Of a stretch of 64,000 bases of DNA, positions 42,016 to 51,110 are shown one piece after another; the first letter of the stretch is position 1; each line of letters starts with the position of its first letter. A program made the position numbers and the translations under genes. Origin of the DNA: Kribbella italica (GTDB lineage: Bacteria; Actinomycetota; Actinomycetes; Propionibacteriales; Kribbellaceae). The notes beneath the pieces were generated by a model. That model did not search any database and was not told the origin of the DNA. It saw only the letters and a list, made by a program, of their open reading frames with translations. The stretch lies in the NCBI RefSeq assembly GCF_014205135.1, contig NZ_JACHMY010000001.1:8246001-8310000 (forward strand), written 5' to 3'.

Positions 42016-42594
42016 TCAGCGCAGGACGCGGTACCTGAGGTGGGTGGCGTCCCGGCCCTGGGCTGTCTGGAGGGGCTCGAGCTGGATCTGCTCGGGGCCC
42101 AGGTGGTCGAACAGGCGGCGGCCCTGGCCGAACAGGACGGGGACCAGGTGGATCTGGATCTCGTCGAGTAGTCCGGCGGCGAGCAGGCGCTGGGTGAGGC
42201 CGGCGCCGTGGACCATGACGTTCTTGGCGCCGGCGGCCTTCTTGGCCTCGGCGACGGCGTACTCCAGGTCGTCGACGTAGTGGACGTTGGGCCAGCCGGC
42301 GAACTCGGCGGCCGGCGTGTGGCGGCTGAGGATGTAGATCTGGATGCCGTCGTGGTGGTCGCCGTTCCAGCCGCCGGCCGGCTCGAACGTGCCGCGACCG
42401 GCGACGACCGCTCCGGTTGCCATGAAGTCGTCGTACACGGCACGGTCGGCCTCGCCCATGCTGTCGGGGTCGTTCAGGACACCCCACTCGTGCAGCCGGG
42501 CACCGCCGTCACCGAGCCCGTTCTCGAAGGTCTCGTTCGGCCCGGCGATGAATCCGTCGAGGGACATGGACATGTAGAGCACGGTCGAGGACAT
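42016..42594 (-). CDS. Dihydrofolate reductase-like (RibD C-terminal domain) protein
   Basis: This 192-residue NADPH-dependent reductase-fold protein starts STVLYMSMSLDGFIAGPNETFENG. GAVVAGRGTFEPAGGW and KNVMVHGAGLTQRLLAAGLLDEIQIHLVPVLFGQGRRLFDHLG follow, all typical of stand-alone RibD_C proteins. The substrate is unknown; these are not essential dihydrofolate reductases. It is convergent with DUF1206, with three bases between. Confidence 0.9.
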   Translation of the reverse strand: MSSTVLYMSMSLDGFIAGPNETFENGLGDGGARLHEWGVLNDPDSMGEADRAVYDDFMATGAVVAGRGTFEPAGGWNGDHHDGIQIYILSRHTPAAEFAGWPNVHYVDDLEYAVAEAKKAAGAKNVMVHGAGLTQRLLAAGLLDEIQIHLVPVLFGQGRRLFDHLGPEQIQLEPLQTAQGRDATHLRYRVLR

Positions 42595-42727
42595 GTAGGC
42601 CTTCTCTCGCTCGGTGGTAGCAGCAGTATCACAAGTGCCTACGGAACCGCGTAAATCATTGACATTACTTAACGGACTGGTGTTGCTTTCTCTCTAAACG
42701 GCGCTCTGGTGAGAGGTGCGTGGCGGG

Positions 42728-44518
42728 ATGAGGAAGTGGTTCGCGGGGCTGGCGGCGGTGGCGCTGCTGGCAGTGGGGACGGCGCCGGCGCAGGCGGCGG
42801 AACCGGACAAGCCCAAGGTCGTGCGGGTCGGCGCGACGCAGGCGATGGACTCGATGAACCCGTTCCTCGGGGTGCGACTGGTGTCGACGTCGATCTTCCG
42901 CTGGACGTACGGGTTCCTGACCGTGCCCGACTCCAAGACCCTGCAGCCGAGTCCCGACCTGGCCGAGTCCTGGACGACGTCGCCGGACGGGCTGACCTGG
43001 ACGTTCAAGATCCGCCAGGCCAAGTGGTCCGACGGGCAGCCGATCACCGCCGAGGACGCCGCCTGGACGTTCACCACGATGATGACCGACGACGGCGCCA
43101 AGACCGCGAACGGCCCGGCGGTGGAGAACTTCGCCAGCGTCACCGCGTCCGGCCAGGACCTGACGATCAAGCTCAAGTCGCCGCAGGCCTCGATGCTGGA
43201 GAACCCGGCCCCGATCATGCCCAAGCACGTCTGGGAGAAGGTCGGCGACATCGCCAAGTACGACGCGGAGACCTACCCCGCGGTGACCAGCGGCCCGTAC
43301 GTCGCGGTCGAGCACAAGAAGGACCAGTACGTGAAGCTGAAGGCCAACCCCGAGTACTGGCGGGGTGCGCCGAAGATCGACGAGCTGCAGGTGATCTTCT
43401 ACGACAACCCGGCGGCCGCGGTGGTCGGGCTGAAGAAGGGCGACATCGACCTGCTCGGCCGGCTCGCGCCGCCGGACTTCGAGGCGCTCAAGGGCGACGC
43501 CAACGTGGTGCAGTGGAACAACGAGGGCCGGCGGTCGTCGTACCTGCAGATCAACCACGGCGCGACCACGAGCGACAACAAGCCGATCGGTGACGGGCAT
43601 CCCGCGCTGAAGGACCCGAAGGTGCGGCAGGCGCTGCACCACGCAATCGACAAGCAGAAGCTGGTCGACGAGGTGCAGAACGGCCTGGCCAAGCCGGCCG
43701 ACGGGTCGATCGTTCCGCCGATGTACAAGGACTTCTTCTGGCAGGCCGAGGGCGACAAGAAGATCTCCTTCGACCTGGCCAAGGCCAACGGGATCCTCGA
43801 TGCCGCAGGCTACAAGAAGGGGGCCGACGGCATCAGAACGATGCCGGACGGATCGCGCAAGCTGCAGTTCCGGTTCAGCATCCACACCGACACCCCGATC
43901 GAGGACAAGCTCGCGGAGTACCTGACCGGCTGGTTCAAGGAGCTCGGCATCGCGCTGACCACTAAGCGGCTGGACTCCAGCAAGTTCACCGAGGAGACCG
44001 GTACGACGGCGCTGTTCGACATCGCGATCAGCGGCTGGTCGGTCAACCCGGACCCGGAGGAGGTGCTGGCCACGCACCTGTGCAGCCGGCGGCCGACCGC
44101 GTCCGGTGAGGGCGGCGGCACCGAGTCGTTCTACTGCGACCCGCAGTTCGAGCAGCTCTACCAGCAGCAGCTGAAGGAGCTCGACCGGACCAAGCGGGCC
44201 GGGCTCATCAAGCAGATGGAGGAGCGGCTCTACACCGACGCTCCGGTGATCGCGCTCTACTACCCGAACGACCTCGAGGGCTACCGCAAGGACCGGATCG
44301 CCAGCATCACGCCGATCCCCGAGGAGAACGGCATCCTGTACGGCGGCTCCGGCTACTGGCCGTTCTACACGGTCGAGGCGGTCGTCGCCGACAGCGCGGA
44401 GGAGGGTGGCACGAACACCGGCCTGATCGTCGGCGCGGGTGCCGGCGCGATCGTGCTCGCGGGCCTGATCCTGCTGTTCCTGCGCCGCAACGGCAAAGCC
44501 GCGGACGACCGCGAATGA
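42728..44518 (+). CDS. Peptide ABC transporter substrate-binding protein, C-terminally anchored
   Basis: This 596-residue SBP of family 5 has a Sec signal peptide (MRKWFAGLAAVALLAVGTAPAQAAEP), then VVRVGATQAMDSMNPFLG, LAESWTTSPDGLTWTFKIRQAKWSDGQPITAEDAAWTF and ALHHAIDKQKLVDEV, all family signatures. It has no lipobox cysteine. Instead the C-terminus carries a membrane helix (GLIVGAGAGAIVLAGLILLFLRR). The ATG at 42728 is preferred; GTG at 42716 would add four residues. It is first in an operon with two permeases and two ATPases, each overlapping by one to four bases. Confidence 0.9.
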   Translation: MRKWFAGLAAVALLAVGTAPAQAAEPDKPKVVRVGATQAMDSMNPFLGVRLVSTSIFRWTYGFLTVPDSKTLQPSPDLAESWTTSPDGLTWTFKIRQAKWSDGQPITAEDAAWTFTTMMTDDGAKTANGPAVENFASVTASGQDLTIKLKSPQASMLENPAPIMPKHVWEKVGDIAKYDAETYPAVTSGPYVAVEHKKDQYVKLKANPEYWRGAPKIDELQVIFYDNPAAAVVGLKKGDIDLLGRLAPPDFEALKGDANVVQWNNEGRRSSYLQINHGATTSDNKPIGDGHPALKDPKVRQALHHAIDKQKLVDEVQNGLAKPADGSIVPPMYKDFFWQAEGDKKISFDLAKANGILDAAGYKKGADGIRTMPDGSRKLQFRFSIHTDTPIEDKLAEYLTGWFKELGIALTTKRLDSSKFTEETGTTALFDIAISGWSVNPDPEEVLATHLCSRRPTASGEGGGTESFYCDPQFEQLYQQQLKELDRTKRAGLIKQMEERLYTDAPVIALYYPNDLEGYRKDRIASITPIPEENGILYGGSGYWPFYTVEAVVADSAEEGGTNTGLIVGAGAGAIVLAGLILLFLRRNGKAADDRE

Positions 44519-45546
44519 CAGTCGCCCCGTCCGCCACCCAGGAACTGGAGGAGAGCCCGGTCCGCCACGGGATGCTGCGCTACGCCCTGAGCAAGGCGGG
44601 CGGGGCTCTGCTCAGCATCTCGATGGTGATCGTGGCGACCTTCTTCCTGTTCCGGTTGCTGCCCGGTGACCCGGTCCGCGCGCTCGCGCAGGGCCGGAAC
44701 ATGACGCCGGAGCAGCTCGACCTGGAGCGGCACCGGCTCGGGCTGGACAAGTCGTTGCCCGAGCAGTTCTTCCAGTTCGTCAAGCAGACGGTGCAGTTCG
44801 ACCTCGGTACGTCGTACGAGTACAAGCGGCCGGTGCTCGATCTGATCGGCGAACGGATCGGGTCGACCCTGCTGCTGACCGGTACGGCGCTGGTGATGGC
44901 CGTCAGCCTCGGCATCTGGCAGGGCGCCCGCGCGGGCTGGAAACCGGGCAGCCGGTTCGACAAGTTCTCCACCGCGGTCTCGCTGGTGCTCTGGTCGGTG
45001 CCGACGTTCTGGCTCGGGCTCCTGCTGCTGATGGTGTTCGCGGCCGGCGTCGGGCCGATCCCGGGCATCTTCCCGACCCGCGGGATCGAGAGCGTGGACG
45101 CGCCGGACGGGTTCGCCTACATCCTCGACGTGGCCAAGCACATGGTGCTGCCGTGCCTCACGATGGTGGCCGTCGTCTACGCGCAGTACCTGCTGGTGAT
45201 GCGGTCCTCGGTGCTCGACGAGGTCGGCCAGGACTACGTCACGACGGCGCGCGCCAAGGGGCTCACGGACGACGACGTACGCCGCAAGCACGCCGTACCG
45301 AACGCGCTGCTGCCTACGGTGACGCTCGTGTTCATGCGGATCGGCTTCGTCGTCGGCGGCGCGGTCACGGTCGAGGCGATCTTCAGCTGGCCGGGCCTGG
45401 GGCAACTGTTCTACGAGGCGATCCGGGTCCCGGACTTCACCTTGATGCAGGGCACGTTCCTGCTGATCACGGTGTCGGTGATCGTGATGAACACCCTGGC
45501 CGACGTCATCTACCACGTGCTCGACCCGAGGGTGAGGTCCGCATGA
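44515..45546 (+). CDS. Peptide ABC transporter permease, DppB type
   Basis: This 343-residue membrane protein has the DppB/OppB pattern: LSISMVIVATFFLFRLLPGDPVRALAQG, the periplasmic loop PEQLDLERHRLGLDKSLPEQF, and about six helices. The cytoplasmic EAA-type loop is YVTTARAKGLTDDDVRRKHAVPNALLP. Its ATG overlaps the binding-protein stop by four bases. Confidence 0.93.
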   Translation: MTVAPSATQELEESPVRHGMLRYALSKAGGALLSISMVIVATFFLFRLLPGDPVRALAQGRNMTPEQLDLERHRLGLDKSLPEQFFQFVKQTVQFDLGTSYEYKRPVLDLIGERIGSTLLLTGTALVMAVSLGIWQGARAGWKPGSRFDKFSTAVSLVLWSVPTFWLGLLLLMVFAAGVGPIPGIFPTRGIESVDAPDGFAYILDVAKHMVLPCLTMVAVVYAQYLLVMRSSVLDEVGQDYVTTARAKGLTDDDVRRKHAVPNALLPTVTLVFMRIGFVVGGAVTVEAIFSWPGLGQLFYEAIRVPDFTLMQGTFLLITVSVIVMNTLADVIYHVLDPRVRSA

Positions 45547-46421
45547 GTGTCACCTGGACCCGGCGGAAGCGTTCGCTGCAACGGTTCTGGGCCGACTTCC
45601 GGCACCACCGGGCCGGTGTCGCCGGCCTGACGATCCTGGTCGTCGCCGTCCTGCTCGCGGTGATCGCGCCACTGTTCATCGACTCCGGCGTGACGAACGT
45701 GGTCAGCGGGACCGGCGAGAAGATGGCGCCGCCGAGCTGGGACGCGCCGCTCGGCACCGACGAGTCCGGCCGGTCGGTGCTGCTGATGATCTGGTGGGGT
45801 TCGCGGACCTCGCTGCTGATCGGCTTCCTCGCGGCCCTGCTGAGCATGGTGATCGGGACCGTGCTGGGCATCGTCGCCGGGCACTTCCGCGGCTGGATCG
45901 GCGCGGTCGTGCTGCGGATCACCGACTGGTTCCTGGTGCTGCCGTCGCTGGTCACCGCGCTCGTGCTGGCCGCGATCCTGGGCGGCAGTACCGCGACCAT
46001 CGTCGTCGCGATCGGTGTCACCTCGTGGCCGTCGACCGCGCGACTGATCCGGGCGCAGACCCTGGCGGTCGAGGCGCGGCCGTACATCGAGCGGTCGACC
46101 GCGCTCGGCGGCGGGCACTGGCATATCGCGACCCGGCACGTGCTGCCGAACGTCGCGCCGCTGCTGCTGGCCAGTACGACGCTGGAGGTCGCGAGCGCGA
46201 TCGTCACCGAGTCCACGCTGGCCTTCCTCGGCATCAGCGCGAACAAGACGTCCTGGGGGACCATGCTGCGCGGCTCGTACGACTGGGGCGCGGCGACGTC
46301 GGGCGCGTGGTGGTACATCCTCGTGCCGGGGCTGTGCATCGTGGCCGTGGTGATGGCGTTCACGCTCTGCGGCCGCGCGCTGGAGACGGTGCTCAACCCG
46401 AGACTGCGAGGCGCACGATGA
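45543..46421 (+). CDS. Peptide ABC transporter permease, DppC type
   Basis: This 292-residue protein opens with the OppC-type N-terminus (FRHHRAGVAGLTILVVAVLLAVIAPLF) and APLGTDESGRSVLLMIWWGSRTSLLIG. Several helices follow, and the EAA loop is YIERSTALGGGHWHIATRHVLPNVAP. It partners the preceding permease; the ATGA overlap indicates coupled translation. Confidence 0.93.
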   Translation: MSVTWTRRKRSLQRFWADFRHHRAGVAGLTILVVAVLLAVIAPLFIDSGVTNVVSGTGEKMAPPSWDAPLGTDESGRSVLLMIWWGSRTSLLIGFLAALLSMVIGTVLGIVAGHFRGWIGAVVLRITDWFLVLPSLVTALVLAAILGGSTATIVVAIGVTSWPSTARLIRAQTLAVEARPYIERSTALGGGHWHIATRHVLPNVAPLLLASTTLEVASAIVTESTLAFLGISANKTSWGTMLRGSYDWGAATSGAWWYILVPGLCIVAVVMAFTLCGRALETVLNPRLRGAR

Positions 46422-47371
46422 GCCTGCTCCAGCTGGACGACCTGTCAGTCACCTACAAGATCACCAGTGGTGAGGTGCCCGCAGTCCGTGGGGTCTCGTT
46501 GTCCCTCACTGCAGGCGAGGCTCTCGGTGTCGTCGGCGAGTCCGGCTCCGGAAAGTCCTCGCTGGCGATGGCGATCCTCCGCCTGCTTCCTCGCGATGCA
46601 TTGGTCGGCGGCAAGATCCTGCTCGACGGCGACGACGTCCTGACGATGTCGTGGGGCAGGCTGCGCGCGGTCCGCTGGGCCGAGGCGTCGATCGTGTTCC
46701 AGGGCGCGCAGCACGGGCTCAACCCCGTACGCCGGATCGGCGAGCAGATCGCCGAGCCGCTGCTTGTGCACAAGCTGGCCGGACCCGAGAAGGCCCGTCG
46801 CCGGGTGGCCGAGCTGCTCGATCAGGTCGGGTTACCGGCCTGGCGTTCGCGGAGCTACCCGCACGAACTGAGTGGTGGCCAACGGCAACGAGTGATGATC
46901 GCGATGGCTCTGGCCTGCGAACCGCGGCTGATCATTGCCGACGAGCCGACAACCGCACTGGACGTGATGGTTCAGGCGCAGGTGCTGACGCTGATCCGCG
47001 AACTGGTCGCGGCCGAGGACATCGCGCTGCTGATGATCTCGCACGACCTGTCCGTCCTGGCCGATCTCTGCGACCGGCTGGCGGTGATGTACGCCGGGCG
47101 CGTGGTCGAGACCGGTCCGTCGAGCGGTGCGTTCGCGCATCCGTACAGCCGCGCGTTGTCGGCGGCGTTCCCGACGATCGGCGACCCGGTGTCGCGGCTG
47201 GCGCCGAAGGGGCTCGGCGGGGATCCGCCGGATCCCGCGTCGCTGCCGTCGGGCTGCGTCTTCCATCCGCGGTGCTCGGTGGCGCTGGACACCTGCTCGA
47301 CGGTCGAGATCGAGCTGCGGCCGGCGGGCGACCGTCGTACGGCGGCCTGCGTGCTGGTGGGGGAGAGCTGA
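46418..47371 (+). CDS. Peptide ABC transporter ATPase, DppD type
   Basis: This 317-residue ATPase has Walker A GESGSGKSS, signature LSGGQRQRV, Walker B LIIADEPTTALD and the oligopeptide-transport C-terminal domain with cysteines (SGCVFHPRCSVALDTCS) that often holds an iron-sulfur cluster. The Q-loop reads FQGAQHGLNPV. It overlaps both neighbours. Confidence 0.93.
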   Translation: MSLLQLDDLSVTYKITSGEVPAVRGVSLSLTAGEALGVVGESGSGKSSLAMAILRLLPRDALVGGKILLDGDDVLTMSWGRLRAVRWAEASIVFQGAQHGLNPVRRIGEQIAEPLLVHKLAGPEKARRRVAELLDQVGLPAWRSRSYPHELSGGQRQRVMIAMALACEPRLIIADEPTTALDVMVQAQVLTLIRELVAAEDIALLMISHDLSVLADLCDRLAVMYAGRVVETGPSSGAFAHPYSRALSAAFPTIGDPVSRLAPKGLGGDPPDPASLPSGCVFHPRCSVALDTCSTVEIELRPAGDRRTAACVLVGES

Positions 47372-48294
47372 TGCTGGAGGCCAGGAACCTGTCCGTCGAG
47401 TTCGCGGCGCGCGGGCGGCGGGCGCGGGCGGTCGACGGGGTCAACCTCGCGGTCGGGGCGGGGGAGATCGTCGCGCTGGTCGGCGAGTCCGGGTGCGGGA
47501 AGACGACGCTGGCGCGGACGCTGCTCGGGCTCGAAAGACCGGCCGGCGGCCAGGTCCTGTACAACAACGAGCCCTTGAGCTACAAACCTCGCAACCTCAA
47601 GTCCTATCGCCGTCAGGTCCAGCTCGTTCTCCAAGATCCCACCGGTTCCCTCAACCCGCGGCAGACGGTCTACGAAGCCGTTGCCGAGGGCCCTAGAATC
47701 CACAAGCTGCCGGACGAGGAGACGGTGGTCGCGGATGCTCTGGCGCGCGCCGGGCTCCGGCCGCCCGAACGCTTCTTCCTCCGGTATCCCCACGAGCTCT
47801 CCGGCGGGCAGCGCCAGCGCGTGGTCATCGCCGGCGCTCTGGCGCTCAACCCACAGGTCCTCGTCGCCGACGAGCCGGTCGCTTCCCTCGACGCCTCCGT
47901 CCGCGGCGAGATCCTCGCACTGCTCCTGAAGCTCCGTGACGACCTGGGGCTGTCGGCCCTTGTCGTCACCCACGACCTGGGTCTGGCCTGGAACATCGCC
48001 GATCGCGTCGCGGTGATGTACCTCGGCCGCATCGTCGAGTCCGGGCCGACCGAGCAGGTGCTTCAGAACCCGCAGCATCCGTACACGAAGGCGCTGCTCT
48101 CGGTCCTGCCCGAGTCGCCCGAGAAGATCGTGCTCACCGGTGAGCCGCCGGACCCGACCCGCATCCCGTCCGGCTGCCGCTTCCACCCACGCTGCCAGGT
48201 CGTCGTCGCGGAGTGCCGCACGGTGCCGCTGGAGATCCTCCCCGCCGCTGTGTCGCAGCAGGCGGCGTGCCATCTCCTTAAGCTGGACGGGTGA
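47371..48294 (+). CDS. Peptide ABC transporter ATPase, DppF type
   Basis: This 307-residue second ATPase of the importer has Walker A GESGCGKTT, LQDPTGSLNPRQ, signature LSGGQRQRV, Walker B VLVADEPVASLD and the C-terminal SGCRFHPRCQVVVAECR. The ATG shares one base with the previous stop. The five genes from the binding protein to here encode a complete importer for peptides or a similar solute. Confidence 0.93.
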   Translation: MLEARNLSVEFAARGRRARAVDGVNLAVGAGEIVALVGESGCGKTTLARTLLGLERPAGGQVLYNNEPLSYKPRNLKSYRRQVQLVLQDPTGSLNPRQTVYEAVAEGPRIHKLPDEETVVADALARAGLRPPERFFLRYPHELSGGQRQRVVIAGALALNPQVLVADEPVASLDASVRGEILALLLKLRDDLGLSALVVTHDLGLAWNIADRVAVMYLGRIVESGPTEQVLQNPQHPYTKALLSVLPESPEKIVLTGEPPDPTRIPSGCRFHPRCQVVVAECRTVPLEILPAAVSQQAACHLLKLDG

Positions 48295-48827
48295 GAGTCC
48301 ACTCGGTCAACCACGACACCCAGCACCACTTCAGCAAGCCGCCGGTGCCCGAGATCACGCTGATCGAGGGCATCGGCGTCGAAGGCGACGCCCACGCCGG
48401 CGCCACCGTCCAGCACCTCCACCTGATCAAGGTCGACGCCTCCGCGCCCAACCTGCGGCAGGTCCACCTGATCCAGTCCGAGCTGTTCGCGACCCTGGCC
48501 GCCGCCGGCTACGAGGTGGGCTCCGGCGATCTCGGGGAGAACGTCACGACGTACGGCGTCGATCTCCTCAACCTGCCGACCGGCACCCAGCTGCACCTGG
48601 GCGACACGGCCGTCGTCACCCTGACGGGCCTGCGTAACCCGTGCAGCCAGATCAACAAGTTCCGCAAGGGCCTGCTGAAGACGATGCTCCACAAGGACGC
48701 CGCCGGCGAGGTCGTCCGCCTCACCGGCGTGATGTCGGTCGTCAACACCGGAGGCATCGTCCGCCCTGGCGACCAGCTCGAGGTCGTCTACCCCACCGAG
48801 CCCCACCAGCCCCTCGACCTGGTCTGA
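48291..48827 (+). CDS. MOSC-domain protein
   Basis: This 178-residue protein has a single MOSC domain: GIGVEGDAHAGATVQHLHL, QVHLIQSELFATL, GDLGENVTTYGVDLLNLPTGTQLHLGD, and the region LRNPCSQINKF containing the conserved cysteine. MOSC proteins use a molybdenum cofactor or carry sulfur, so a detoxifying molybdoenzyme role is plausible. GTG at 48291 overlaps the ATPase stop by four bases. Confidence 0.9.
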   Translation: MRVHSVNHDTQHHFSKPPVPEITLIEGIGVEGDAHAGATVQHLHLIKVDASAPNLRQVHLIQSELFATLAAAGYEVGSGDLGENVTTYGVDLLNLPTGTQLHLGDTAVVTLTGLRNPCSQINKFRKGLLKTMLHKDAAGEVVRLTGVMSVVNTGGIVRPGDQLEVVYPTEPHQPLDLV

Positions 48828-48840
48828 GAGCCGGCGGAGG

Positions 48841-50133
48841 TCAGAGCCGCCCGGCCTTCTTCAGGGACAGGTAGGTGTCGGCGAGGGCTGGGGCGATCTG
48901 GTCGGGGTTTTCGTCGACGACGGTGACGCCGGCTCGGGTGAGGACGGCGGTGACGCGTTCCCGGTCGAGGCGGGAGCGGGCGGCGGAGGCGGCGCCGTAG
49001 AGCTCGATGAGGTCGGCGCGGGCGGACTCGAGCTCGTCGAGGCGCGGGTCGGCGACGGACGCCAGGACGACGACGTGGCGGCGGAGGAGAGGGCCGATGA
49101 CGGGGAGGAGGGACTCCTCGATGACGGCGGGTTCGAGGCCGGTGAGGAGGACGACGAGCGAGCGCTGGCCGAGGCGTTCGAGGGTCTGGGAGACGACGAC
49201 GCGGAAGTCGGTCTGGACGAGTTCGGCGTCGACGTTGGCCAGCGCGTTGACGAACGACGGGAGGACGTCCTCGGGCGCAGGACGCCGTACGTCGGCGCGC
49301 ACGGCCGAGTCGCAGGCCAGCAACGACACCCGGTCACCCGCACGTGTCGCCAGGGCCGCGAGCAGCAGCGCCGCGTCCATCGCGTGGTCCAGCCGCGGGG
49401 CGTCGCCGACGCGGCCCGCTGACATCCGGCCGGAGTCGATGACGATGGCGACCTGCCGGTCCCGCTCCGGCCGCCAGGTCCGCAGTACGACGCTGCTGCG
49501 CCGCGCAGTGGCCCGCCAGTCGATGCTGCGGACGTCATCACCCGGTACGTAGTCCCGCAGCGAGTCGAACTCCGTCCCCTGCCCACGGACGAGCAGAGCG
49601 GTCCGCCCGTCCAGCTCACGCAGCCGGGCCAGTCGCGACGGCAGGTGCTTGCGGCTGTTGAACGGCGGCAGCGCCCGCACAGTCCACGGCGCCTCGTGCG
49701 ACCCCTGCCGCCCGGCAAACCCCAGCGGCCCGATCGACCGGATCGTCACCCGGTACGCCTTCCGGTCCCCGCGCCGAGTCGGCACCAGATGCGTCACCAG
49801 CCGCCGTCGCTCACCACCCGGCAGGTCCAGCTTGTGCGGCGGATCCTGTACGCCGGCCGAGGGCGGCCACGCGTCCCGTAGCAACCCCCTGACCCGGCGA
49901 CCCGGGTTGGCTACCAGCAGCGTCACCACAGCCGCCTGCCCGAGCCGTACCGCAGTGTCCCCGTCCCGGCTGAGCTGCAGCCGCCGCGGCGACCCAGCCA
50001 GCAGCAGGTCGAGCAGGCACACCACCAGCACGACCGCGACCACCACACCGACGCCAGACCAGCTCGGCATCAGCAGTGCGACGAAGAGAACTCCCAAGCC
50101 GGCCAGCAGACCGGCCCGGCCAGTGACAACCAT
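48841..50133 (-). CDS. DUF58 protein (MoxR-associated VWA-like)
   Basis: This 430-residue protein has two N-terminal membrane helices (LLAGLGVLFVALLMPSWSGVGVVVAVVLVVCLLDLLL), a beta domain, then the DUF58 core LLVRGQGTEFDSLRDYVPGDDVRSIDWRATARR. A VWA-like C-terminal half follows (VAIVIDSGRMSAGRVGD). With the upstream MoxR ATPase it probably forms a chaperone/maturation pair. The ATG shares one base with the MoxR stop. Confidence 0.92.
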   Translation of the reverse strand: MVVTGRAGLLAGLGVLFVALLMPSWSGVGVVVAVVLVVCLLDLLLAGSPRRLQLSRDGDTAVRLGQAAVVTLLVANPGRRVRGLLRDAWPPSAGVQDPPHKLDLPGGERRRLVTHLVPTRRGDRKAYRVTIRSIGPLGFAGRQGSHEAPWTVRALPPFNSRKHLPSRLARLRELDGRTALLVRGQGTEFDSLRDYVPGDDVRSIDWRATARRSSVVLRTWRPERDRQVAIVIDSGRMSAGRVGDAPRLDHAMDAALLLAALATRAGDRVSLLACDSAVRADVRRPAPEDVLPSFVNALANVDAELVQTDFRVVVSQTLERLGQRSLVVLLTGLEPAVIEESLLPVIGPLLRRHVVVLASVADPRLDELESARADLIELYGAASAARSRLDRERVTAVLTRAGVTVVDENPDQIAPALADTYLSLKKAGRL

Positions 50134-51110
50134 CAGCGTGGTACCGGAACCGTGGCGAGCACGCTCTCCAGTACGGCGTCCGCGGTGACGCCCTCGAGCT
50201 CGGCCTCCGGCCGGATCTGCACCCGGTGCCGCAGGCAAGGACGGGCCATCGCCTTCACGTCGTCAGGGATCACGTAGTCGCGCCCCGACAACCACGCCCA
50301 CGCCCGCGCGACCGCCAGCAGCGCAGTGGCTCCACGCGGCGACACCCCGAGCTGCAGCGACGGCGACTGCCTGGTCGCCCGGCACAGGTCCACGACGTAC
50401 GCCAGCAGGTCCTCCCGTACGGCGACCCGCCGTACCGCGGCCTGCCCGGCCAGCAGGTCCTCCGGCCCGGCCACCGGCCGGATCCCAGCAGCAACCAGGT
50501 CGCGCGGGTCGAACCCCTGCGCATGCCGAGCCAGTACGGCGATCTCGGCGTCGCGCGGCGGGATGTCCAGCGTCACCTTGAGCAGGAACCGGTCCAGCTG
50601 AGCCTCGGGCAGCGGGTACGTGCCCTCGTACTCGATCGGGTTCTGGGTGGCGGCCACCACGAACGGCGACGGCAGCTTGCGCGGTTCGCCGTCGACGGTG
50701 ACCTGCCGCTCCTCCATCGCCTCCAGCAGCGCGGCCTGGGTCTTCGGCGGCGTCCGGTTGATCTCGTCGGCCAGCAGGATGTTGGTGAACACCGGCCCGG
50801 GCCGGAACTCGAACTCGCTGGTCTTCGCGTCGTACACCAGTGACCCGGTGACGTCACCGGGCATCAGGTCCGGCGTGAACTGTACCCGCTTGGTGTCCAG
50901 CCGCATCGCCATCGACAACGCCCGCACCATCAGCGTCTTCGCCGTACCGGGTACGCCCTCGAGCAGCACGTGGCCACGGCAGAGCAGCGCGAGCACCAGG
51001 GCGGTCACCGCGGTGTCCTGGCCGACGACGGCCTTGCCGATCTCCGCGCGCAGCTCGACCAGTGCCTGCCTCGCGCGCTCCGGGCTCACCTCAGCGGTCG
51101 TGGACGTCAC
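50133..51110 (-). CDS. MoxR-family AAA+ ATPase
   Basis: This 325-residue protein has Walker A LEGVPGTAKT, Walker B ILLADEINRTPPKTQAALLEAMEERQVT, sensor VVAATQNPIEYEGTYPLPEAQLDRFLLKV and the C-terminal helical lid. MoxR proteins act as chaperones for VWA/DUF58 partners. The GTG at 51110 lies inside the end of the DUF4350 gene (20-base overlap). Confidence 0.93.
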   Translation of the reverse strand: MTSTTAEVSPERARQALVELRAEIGKAVVGQDTAVTALVLALLCRGHVLLEGVPGTAKTLMVRALSMAMRLDTKRVQFTPDLMPGDVTGSLVYDAKTSEFEFRPGPVFTNILLADEINRTPPKTQAALLEAMEERQVTVDGEPRKLPSPFVVAATQNPIEYEGTYPLPEAQLDRFLLKVTLDIPPRDAEIAVLARHAQGFDPRDLVAAGIRPVAGPEDLLAGQAAVRRVAVREDLLAYVVDLCRATRQSPSLQLGVSPRGATALLAVARAWAWLSGRDYVIPDDVKAMARPCLRHRVQIRPEAELEGVTADAVLESVLATVPVPR

